Below, in pieces: positions 34,199 to 40,822 of a DNA stretch of 64,000 nucleotides (position 1 is its first letter; each line of letters opens with the position of its first letter). Origin of the DNA: UBA6522 sp965204155. GTDB taxonomy: Bacteria; Pseudomonadota; Gammaproteobacteria; Steroidobacterales; Rariloculaceae. Under the pieces are notes generated by a model. That model made no database searches and was not told the origin of the DNA. It saw nothing but the letters and a program-made list of their open reading frames with translations. The translations under genes and the position numbers were made by a program. Location of the stretch: assembly GCA_965204155.1 (NCBI GenBank), contig OZ241971.1, positions 2,232,001-2,296,000 on the forward strand, read 5' to 3'.

Positions 34199-35710
34199 TC
34201 AGACCACCACCCCATCCGCATGCTGCAACCACTCCACGGCCGTGGAGTAGTCCATGCGCTCGCCGGCCCAGCGGGTCACGGCGGTGGATTCGTCGATCTC
34301 CACGCCGCGCTCGCGGTGTTCGGCCTGTAGCTGCTCGACCCGGTCCCCGGCGGTGGCGCCGGCCGCGGCCGCACCGGCCGCACCGCGCTCCTCTGCGAAC
34401 TGCGGATGGATGGCCGGCGGGATGGGCCGGTGCCGGGCATCGACGAAGGTCGGCTCGCCGCCTGCGTCCCGTTCGATGCGGAATTCGTCCCGATGCAGCG
34501 CCCGGTGGTGGTAGCGGCACAGGGTGATGAGGTTCTCCAGACTCGTCTCGCCGCCATCGGCCCAGTGGCGGATGTGGTGGGCATCGGTCCAGCGGTGCTG
34601 GTTGCAACCGGGGAAGCGGCAGCCGCCGTCGCGTAGCCGCAAGGCATGTGCGATGCGCCACGGCACGATGCGCGAACGCCGCCCGATGTTGAGCACTTCG
34701 CCGCGTTCGTTCTCCAGCACCGTGCGCCGGGACGCATCGCAGGCCAGTTGGCGCGCCACGTGGGGGGCAACGCAGCGCCGGTCGTCCATATAAGTGGTGT
34801 GCGCGCCGTTGATGCGGTTGTCCGGATGCGCGTCGTTGGCGTTGACGTGCACGAAGACCTGCCAGGCGTCGCTGGACTTCAGCGCGCCGGCGCCGGAGCC
34901 GCGCGTGGCGAGGTAGTGCTCGGCGACGTGCACCAGTGCGGCGGCGCGCCGCACGCGGAGGGGCTTGAGGGGCGGTTTGTCGGGCTTGCCGCCGGAGGAT
35001 GTTTCCGCGGAAACATTTGGCTCGGAAGCGGCTGCGGATGTTTCCGCGGAAACAATTGGGGCCTCCCGCTCCTCCGCTTCCATCTCCGCGACCATCGCAT
35101 CCAGTGCCTTGAGCAACAACCGACCCTGCTCGGCCGGCACCCGCCCGCCGAACGTCATCATCTCGTCGTCCTCGGCGAAGCAGTAGAAGCGCTCTTCTCT
35201 CCGCATCGCCGCTTCGGCAGGCGACTCGTCCGCCCGCTTGCGGCACTTCCGATACACCCGCACCAGCCGCTCCATGTGCGCGGCGGTGCCGTGGCGGGCG
35301 ATGTTGAGCAACTGCTTCTCGTTTTGCGGTGTGGCCGCACGGGTCATGGCGCGCACCTTGGAGTAGCTGAGCTCGCCGCGCCCGAACGCGGCGTCGATGA
35401 GGGGCAGCTCCCGCAGCGCACGGGCCACGCGGACCTTCTCCCGGGCCATCAGGTCGCCGAGCCCGCATTTCCAGTTCAGCCAGTGGGCCAGCGACCGGAC
35501 CCCGGGGCCGGCCCAGCCCTGTGCGTGGTCGAACTCGTCGAGGAGCTTGAGGAAGCGGTACTGGGCGGCGTTGAGGTGGCCGGCCAGGGTGGCGATCTCG
35601 GCGGCGAGCGCGTCGGGGCATTTTTTCGGGGATTCCGAAGGCACGGGCGCGCGCCGCCTGGAGTCGGTCTCGGCAAAGCGTGTTTCCGCGGAAACGGGGA
35701 CATCGTACAT
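34199..35710 (-). CDS. DUF222/HNH endonuclease-domain protein
   Basis: A 503-residue protein with an N-terminal helical DUF222-type region (LAGHLNAAQYRFLKLLDEFD, KVRVARALRELPLIDAAFGRGELSYSKVRAMT split across a few residues) and a C-terminal HNH nuclease motif: CRFPGCNQHRWTDAHHIRH near residue 370, then WADGGETSLENLITLCRYHH. Cys and His metal and catalytic residues are present. Such proteins are common, multi-copy and often linked to mobile DNA, with no settled role. Three GTTTCCGCGGAAAC palindromes lie in frame as VSAET. The 250 bp upstream contain AT-rich sequence and GCGGCGC repeats but no gene. Confidence 0.85.
   Translation of the reverse strand: MYDVPVSAETRFAETDSRRRAPVPSESPKKCPDALAAEIATLAGHLNAAQYRFLKLLDEFDHAQGWAGPGVRSLAHWLNWKCGLGDLMAREKVRVARALRELPLIDAAFGRGELSYSKVRAMTRAATPQNEKQLLNIARHGTAAHMERLVRVYRKCRKRADESPAEAAMRREERFYCFAEDDEMMTFGGRVPAEQGRLLLKALDAMVAEMEAEEREAPIVSAETSAAASEPNVSAETSSGGKPDKPPLKPLRVRRAAALVHVAEHYLATRGSGAGALKSSDAWQVFVHVNANDAHPDNRINGAHTTYMDDRRCVAPHVARQLACDASRRTVLENERGEVLNIGRRSRIVPWRIAHALRLRDGGCRFPGCNQHRWTDAHHIRHWADGGETSLENLITLCRYHHRALHRDEFRIERDAGGEPTFVDARHRPIPPAIHPQFAEERGAAGAAAAGATAGDRVEQLQAEHRERGVEIDESTAVTRWAGERMDYSTAVEWLQHADGVVV
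35001..35053. repeat. Paired palindromes inside the HNH gene
   Basis: GTTTCCGCGGAAAC occurs exactly at 35001-35014 and 35040-35053, 39 bp apart, the same spacing as the pair at 13388/13427. Both encode VSAET in the HNH frame, in the linker between DUF222 and HNH regions. Confidence 0.9.
35682..35695. repeat. Single GTTTCCGCGGAAAC palindrome at the HNH N-terminus
   Basis: A fifth exact copy of the 14-bp palindrome, encoding VSAET at residues 6-10 of the HNH protein. Confidence 0.88.
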
Positions 35711-35940
35711 GGGAGCTCCGGGGGGGGTCGGTCAAATAGAAAACGATACTGTCTATCCAATCAGTAGTATACTCCCATCTATCTGAATTATAAAGGAATA
35801 TATCTGCACATTTCGTACAGAAACAGCCTGCCAGGATGCACCCGCCCGGCGCGATTCGAGTGCGCTGCGGATATTGTTTGTCGGCGCGGCGGCGCGGCGG
35901 CGCGGCGGTCGGGGAGGGCAGCAGGAGCGCGACGGTTCGA

Positions 35941-36000
35941 ATCGCCTGGCCCCGGACTATGCCGTCACAACCCGGCGTCCGGAGGATCGGCAGGGCGCGG
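35941..36000. repeat. 60-bp direct repeat, copy 1
   Basis: This 60-bp stretch matches 36831-36890 at 56 positions by eye. It includes the last 11 codons of the small gene at 35965 (PADPPDAGL plus stop) and GCCTGGCCCCGGACTA beyond it. With copy 2 it brackets about 830 bp holding a phage-type lipoprotein gene. Confidence 0.85.
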
Positions 36001-36216
36001 CACGATGTATTGCAGAAGCGTTTCGATGCGGGCCAGCCGTTCGCTCAGCTCTGCGATGTCTCCGGACTGCCGTTCGCCTGACTCCGCGACGTTGACGTTC
36101 AACTCCCCGAAGTCCTTGGAGTGCCCTTCGTTCATGCAGAACATCAGCAGGTTCAGGCCGAGTGCGGCGGCGAGGTTAGCCAGCAGCAGTGCGCGGAATT
36201 GTTGTCTGCTGTTCAT
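35965..36216 (-). CDS. Small membrane-anchored coiled-coil protein
   Basis: An 83-residue protein with one N-terminal membrane segment (FRALLLANLAAALGLNLLMF) and a charged helical tail likely to form a coiled coil (SGDIAELSERLARIETLLQYI). The C-terminal PRPADPPDAGL lies inside a 60-bp repeat found again at 36831. The start is the ATG at 36216, chosen because the membrane segment begins there. No family recognised. It follows the lipoprotein gene on the same strand 29 bp downstream. Confidence 0.55.
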   Translation of the reverse strand: MNSRQQFRALLLANLAAALGLNLLMFCMNEGHSKDFGELNVNVAESGERQSGDIAELSERLARIETLLQYIVPRPADPPDAGL

Positions 36217-36245
36217 ATGCGTAACGGGACAAGCGCTCCCTCGGA

Positions 36246-36662
36246 TTACCGGTTGAATTCCGAGGCGTTTTCCAGCAGTTCCTCCGTGCTGCCGCGGAAA
36301 TCGATATCCGGGACGATCGCCTGCGGCTTGAACGTGATCCGGTGGTGGAACACGCTCACGTCGACCGTCTCCAGCTGCTCGGCGAAGTACGTCACATTGT
36401 CGGACAGCCCGAGGAAATGCTTCATGTAATCCCGATCGCTGGTCTTGCACGTCACTTCCAGCTGGCCGGCCCGGTCATCCAGGATGTCGCACCGTCCCTC
36501 GATGGTCAGCATGTAGGTGTCGGTAATGCCGTTGTAGAACACGATGCGGCGGTCGATCTCGAAGTTCTCCGCCGCGATGGACAGGTTTCGGGACGCGACC
36601 CTCGCATCGTTGCACCCGGCGAGAAATACCGAAACCAGAATGGTGACTATGGCCGTTTTCAT
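36246..36662 (-). CDS. Phage-type beta-sandwich lipoprotein
   Basis: A 138-residue protein with a lipoprotein signal (VTILVSVFLAGCND, lipobox LAGC with the modified Cys at 17). The mature part, with NLSIAAENFEIDRRIVFYNGITD, GQLEVTCKTSDRDY, KHFLGLSDNVTYFAEQLE and ITFKPQAIVPDIDFRG, matches a lipoprotein family that I know from prophages, there called beta-sandwich lipoprotein. No other phage gene is seen nearby, so it is a solitary cargo or remnant, lying between the two 60-bp direct repeats. Confidence 0.78.
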   Translation of the reverse strand: MKTAIVTILVSVFLAGCNDARVASRNLSIAAENFEIDRRIVFYNGITDTYMLTIEGRCDILDDRAGQLEVTCKTSDRDYMKHFLGLSDNVTYFAEQLETVDVSVFHHRITFKPQAIVPDIDFRGSTEELLENASEFNR

Positions 36663-36810
36663 CCTTCGCTCCCAGCTGCGGAATTGACTATGCCCCCATC
36701 CTGCCGCGCCGCCGCCGGAACGCAATACCTGAATCTTGACGAATTGCCCGGAAATGGCAGTTGACAATCAGGAAGACGCGGCGCGGCAGGGCGTGGCCGG
36801 TATCTTGCGA

Positions 36811-36850
36811 ACCGCCTGGCCCCGGACTGAACCGCCTGGCCCCGGACTAA
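36811..36850. repeat. 20-bp tandem duplication
   Basis: The 20-bp unit ACCGCCTGGCCCCGGACT plus two bases occurs at 36811-36830 and 36831-36850. The second unit is the start of copy 2 of the 60-bp direct repeat. Confidence 0.85.
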
Positions 36851-36890
36851 CCCGTTACAACCCGGCGTCCGGAGGATCGGCAGGGCGCGG
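36831..36890. repeat. 60-bp direct repeat, copy 2
   Basis: Matches 35941-36000 with four mismatches. Here the PADPPDAGL coding bases are not attached to a gene. The rest of the 36663-37125 gap holds only the tandem repeats listed separately and the upstream region of the TonB receptor. Confidence 0.85.
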
Positions 36891-36995
36891 CGTGAACTCT
36901 TGCGGAAACCGACAGGCCCAAAACTGGCCGTTCCGGGCAGATTCCCGCCCTTGCCGGAAAAACTGCGCCCGTATACTCTCGTCAACCGTCACGCC

Positions 36996-37046
36996 CGCAT
37001 CTCGTGTGCCACCGCATCTGGAGTGCCACCGCATCTTGTGTGCCAC
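36996..37046. repeat. Three 17-bp tandem repeats upstream of a TonB receptor
   Basis: Units CGCATCtcgtGTGCCAC, with variation only in the middle, occur at 36996, 37013 and 37030 with exact 17-bp spacing, ending 80 bp before the receptor ATG. The spacing is compatible with iterated regulator sites, which is inference. Confidence 0.6.
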
Positions 37047-37125
37047 CGGATACCCCGCACGGCATCGGACGGACGCATTCAAGAGGCGAATCACCTGCAA
37101 GATTGTCGAGGAGACCGAACCGACC

Positions 37126-40100
37126 ATGACCGTACGCGCCATTGACGCCCTGCGCGGACTTGTGTGCTCCGCGGCCATCCTGGCGGGCCTCGCAGCCATC
37201 CTGGCGGGCCCCGCGGCGATTGCCGCAACGACGTCGGCCACCCTCACCGGCCATGTCCGCACCGCCGCGGGCGAGCCGGTCGCCGCCGCCCGCGTGCAGG
37301 TCCTGCACAGCCTGTCGGGCACCGCCGCCGAAGCCGTCACCGCGGAGAACGGCGCGTTCTACCAGCCCGGCCTGCGCGTCGGCGGCCCCTACGAGATCCG
37401 CTTTGCCGCGGACGGCTTCCGGGAACTCAGGCTCGACGGGGTGACGCTGAAGCCGGGGGTCCAGCCGCCCCTGGCGGTGACGCTGGTTCGCCTGGAGATC
37501 GAGGAAGTCGTCGCCACCGCGACGGTCCCGGTCACGCTGCGCGACCTCAACAACGGGGTGGGCTCGGCGTACTCGGCCGAGGACATCGCCGCGCAGCCCG
37601 GCGTGACCCGCGACGTGATCCGGACGCTGCTGCGCGACCCGCTGGCGCAGTCCGCCGGCGTGGGCAACCTGTCCGTGGGCGGGGTCAACCCGCGCTTCAA
37701 CGGCCTGGCCATCGACGGCTCGCTGCAGCAGGACGACTTCGGCCTCGGCACCAGCACCTACGCGACGAGCCGTTCCCCAATCAGCCTGGATGCGGTGGAG
37801 TCCGCCTCGCTGGTGGCGTCCGACTACTCCGTCACGGCCTCCGGCTTCACCGGCGGCCTGGTGAACATCACCACCCGGTCGGGCACCAACGAGTGGGACG
37901 GCAGCGCGTTCTACTACTTCCACGGCGACGGCCAGGTGGGCGACACCTACGACGGCGGACGGCCGTTCGCGCCCGCCGCGTTCGAGGAGAAGGAGTACGG
38001 CTTCACGGTGGGCGGGCCGCTGCTCGCCGACCGGCTGTTCGCGTTCGTCTCCTACGACGAGTTCGAGGCGATCGAACCGGTGGACTTCGGCGGCTTCGAT
38101 GCCAACAACGGCATCCGGCCGGGGTTCTTTGAGGCACTGCGCGGCGTGGTCACCGACGTGTACGGGTACGATCCGGGCGGGCGCCCGGCCTCGGCCGCAA
38201 CGCCGGAAGCGTCCGAACGCGCGCTGCTCAAGCTGGACTGGAACCTGAGCGGCGCCCACCGCGCGTCGTTCACCCGCCAGACCACGCGCGAGACCGGCAC
38301 CTCCGCCGGCGCCGACCGGCTCACCTCGGCGTGGATCGACATCCCCGTGGACCTCACCGCCCACACCGCGCAGCTCTTTTCCGACTGGGGCGACCGCGCC
38401 TCCACCACGCTGCGAATCAACCACAAGTCGCTCATCCGCGGGCAGAACTGCCGGGCACAGGGCGTCGGCGCGCTGGAGTTCGACAACCTGGACGCCGCCG
38501 GCACAGCGGGCACGCCGCTGGACGGACTGGTGAGCGGCAGCGTGGACGTCACCGGCGGCTGCGACCGCTTCCGGCACGCCAACGAATACGACGACGAGCG
38601 GCTGCAGATCCAGGGCGTGTTCGACTACTTCGCCGGCGGGCACATCCTGCGCTACGGCGGCGAGTACGAGTCCTTCGACCTGTACAACCTGTTCGTGCCG
38701 GGCTCCAACGGCCGGTTCGTGTTCGACTACTTCGCCGCCATCGCCGGGCGCACCGCGCGCGTCGACTACGTCAACGTACCGTCGAACGATGCCCGGGACG
38801 GAGCCGCCGCCTGGGGCTACGGCAGGGGCACCCTGTTCGTGCAGGACACCTGGCAGGCCCGGCCCGGGCTCGAACTCACCGCGGGCCTGCGCTACGAACG
38901 CTACGCGCAGCAGGAACGGCCCCCGTTCAGCCAGCCGGTGGCCGACGCGTACGGCATCCACACCGACACCGGGCTGGACGGGCTCGAGCTGCTCATGCCG
39001 CGCATCAGCTTCCGCTGGACCGGGCTCGACCGCACCGTGGTGAGCGGCGGCGTCGGCCGCTTCTCCGGCGGCGATCCGAAGGTCTGGACGTCCAACGCGT
39101 TCCAGGCGCCGACCGTGTTCTCGCGCGTGACCGCCACGGGCGTGTCGCCGACCATCGTGCCCGCGCAACTGCTCGCCGCCGTGGCGGCCGGGCGCCCGGC
39201 GGCGCTCGACGCCATCGCGCCCGGATTCGAGGTGCCCTCGGACCTCAAGGCGTCGGTGCGGGTGGAACGGGATTTCGACCTCGCGATGGGCGGCCTGGAC
39301 CTCGGCACCGGCTACACCTTCACCGCCCAGGCGCTGATGACGTGGACCCGCGACGGCTTCCTGTGGAGCAACTTCGCCCAGACCCGGCTGCCCGCGGCGC
39401 AGCCCACCGGCGTCGCGCCGGACGGGCGCACCATCTACGCGGACCTCGACGACCTCGGCATCCTCAACCTGGTGGCGCTCGGCAATCACGGCGAGGGCCG
39501 CGGCCGGGTCCTCACCGCCGCGCTGGGCAAGCGCTACGACTCGGGCCTGGACTTTCAGGCGAGCTACGCGCGCCAGGACGTGGAGGTGGTCACCGAAGGA
39601 CTGTCCTCGCGCGGCATCTCCAACTGGCGCGGCATCCAGGATGCCGACCGCAACCGCCCGTCGCCGCGCACCTCTCCGCACCAGGTCACGCACTCGCTGA
39701 AGCTCAACCTCGGCTACGAGCGCAGCCTCGGCCGCGGCTTCCGGGCCCGCGCCGACCTCTTCGCCCGCGCCTGGTCCGGCGACCGCTTCACCTACACCTT
39801 CGACGTCGACCGCGGCAACGCGCTGTTCGGCCGGGCCGGCGCCGGCGAGAGCCCCTACGACAACAACCCCCTCTACGTGCCGGGCGGCCCGAACGACCCC
39901 GCCGTGGCGTTCGCGTCCGCGTTCGACCGGGACGCCTTCTTCGCCTACCTGGCCGAGCACGGCGTGGAGCCCGGCATCCACGCGCCGTATTCGGCGGACG
40001 CGGGCCTGAACCAGGTCTGGGACCTGCGCCTGCGGCTCGACCTGCCGGGCCTGGGCGCGCTCGGCCGGTGGGCGGGCGAGAACCGCGCCAGCCTGGTGCT

Positions 40101-40392
40101 GGATATCGAGAACCTGCTCAACCTGCTGAACGACGACTGGGGCACGTACCACGCGGGACCTCGTTTCAACCAGGCGGCCATCGTCCGCGCCGACCTCGTC
40201 GCGGCAGGCGATGTCGCCGCGTCGGGCGTCGACGCCGCCGCCGCGCTCACCGGCGACGCGCCGCGCACGGCGTGCCGGGCGCAGGGCGACTGCCTCTACC
40301 GGTTCAACAGTTTCCGCGGCATCGACTCGGCGTTTCCGTCGGCGTCGCGCTCGGTCTACCGGATCCGGTTCGGCGTGCGAATCGACATGTAG
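37126..40392 (+). CDS. TonB-dependent receptor with N-terminal carboxypeptidase-like domain
   Basis: A 1088-residue outer-membrane receptor of the Oar-like type. After the signal peptide (ending AIAATTSATL) comes a carboxypeptidase regulatory-like beta domain (LTGHVRTAAGEPVAAARVQV), then a plug (DLNNGVGSAYSAEDIAA, NPRFNGLAIDGSLQQDDFG, GGLVNITTRSGTNEWDG) and a large barrel ending in RIRFGVRIDM. Ligand unknown; relatives import peptides, carbohydrates or metal chelates. The ATG at 37126 follows GAGGAGACC. In-frame sequence continues upstream but has no signal peptide and crosses repeats, so it was left out. Confidence 0.92.
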   Translation: MTVRAIDALRGLVCSAAILAGLAAILAGPAAIAATTSATLTGHVRTAAGEPVAAARVQVLHSLSGTAAEAVTAENGAFYQPGLRVGGPYEIRFAADGFRELRLDGVTLKPGVQPPLAVTLVRLEIEEVVATATVPVTLRDLNNGVGSAYSAEDIAAQPGVTRDVIRTLLRDPLAQSAGVGNLSVGGVNPRFNGLAIDGSLQQDDFGLGTSTYATSRSPISLDAVESASLVASDYSVTASGFTGGLVNITTRSGTNEWDGSAFYYFHGDGQVGDTYDGGRPFAPAAFEEKEYGFTVGGPLLADRLFAFVSYDEFEAIEPVDFGGFDANNGIRPGFFEALRGVVTDVYGYDPGGRPASAATPEASERALLKLDWNLSGAHRASFTRQTTRETGTSAGADRLTSAWIDIPVDLTAHTAQLFSDWGDRASTTLRINHKSLIRGQNCRAQGVGALEFDNLDAAGTAGTPLDGLVSGSVDVTGGCDRFRHANEYDDERLQIQGVFDYFAGGHILRYGGEYESFDLYNLFVPGSNGRFVFDYFAAIAGRTARVDYVNVPSNDARDGAAAWGYGRGTLFVQDTWQARPGLELTAGLRYERYAQQERPPFSQPVADAYGIHTDTGLDGLELLMPRISFRWTGLDRTVVSGGVGRFSGGDPKVWTSNAFQAPTVFSRVTATGVSPTIVPAQLLAAVAAGRPAALDAIAPGFEVPSDLKASVRVERDFDLAMGGLDLGTGYTFTAQALMTWTRDGFLWSNFAQTRLPAAQPTGVAPDGRTIYADLDDLGILNLVALGNHGEGRGRVLTAALGKRYDSGLDFQASYARQDVEVVTEGLSSRGISNWRGIQDADRNRPSPRTSPHQVTHSLKLNLGYERSLGRGFRARADLFARAWSGDRFTYTFDVDRGNALFGRAGAGESPYDNNPLYVPGGPNDPAVAFASAFDRDAFFAYLAEHGVEPGIHAPYSADAGLNQVWDLRLRLDLPGLGALGRWAGENRASLVLDIENLLNLLNDDWGTYHAGPRFNQAAIVRADLVAAGDVAASGVDAAAALTGDAPRTACRAQGDCLYRFNSFRGIDSAFPSASRSVYRIRFGVRIDM

Positions 40393-40431
40393 CGTCCTAT
40401 CCCGTACATTCCGCTACACACGGAGAAGGCG

Positions 40432-40818
40432 ATGAAGGTAACGAGCCGCATAAGAGTCGGGGTGACGGTGCTGTCGGTGCACGGGCGCGTGCTGCGCCAC
40501 CGCGCCGACGAGTTCGCGGCCTGGATCCTCATGGAGATGGGCGATCGCTGGTCGGAGCCGGTGCTGCTGGACGCCCGAGCCATGACCTACATCAATTCGG
40601 CGGGCATGCGGACCGTGCTGCGGCTGTACAAGCGCATCGTCCAGAACGGCGGGCGCTTCGCCATCTGCGGGCTGGCCGAAGGGATCGACCGGGCGTTCGA
40701 GGTGCTGGGGTTCAATCAGATCATGGCCATCCACGATTCGCTGGAGGACGCGCTCGAAGGACTGGCCGGGCCGCCCGAAGCGGCGCACCGTCCGGGCCGC
40801 GATCAAGGCACTGCATAG
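40432..40818 (+). CDS. STAS-domain protein (anti-sigma factor antagonist type)
   Basis: A 128-residue single STAS domain. The segment VLLDARAMTYINSAGMRTVL carries the conserved DxSG-like turn, with Ser56 in the place phosphorylated in SpoIIAA-type antagonists, though the usual Asp-Leu-Ser reads Tyr-Ile-Asn-Ser. Such proteins relay partner switching by binding or releasing kinases and anti-sigma factors. It is 4 bp before the hybrid kinase gene, so the pair is one operon and the two probably act in one pathway. GGAGAAGG precedes the ATG. Confidence 0.85.
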   Translation: MKVTSRIRVGVTVLSVHGRVLRHRADEFAAWILMEMGDRWSEPVLLDARAMTYINSAGMRTVLRLYKRIVQNGGRFAICGLAEGIDRAFEVLGFNQIMAIHDSLEDALEGLAGPPEAAHRPGRDQGTA

Positions 40819-40822
40819 AGCG

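Noticed and set aside
36736..37125. 130-codon N-terminal extension of the TonB receptor
   Set aside because: It crosses the 60-bp repeat and the 17-bp iterons and would put the signal peptide in the interior. ATG 37126 with GAGGAG is preferred.
36982..40152. 1056-codon open frame on the minus strand
   Set aside because: It is antisense to the TonB receptor at 37126, has no signal peptide or domain, and its composition is the complement of GC-rich codons. It is a shadow.
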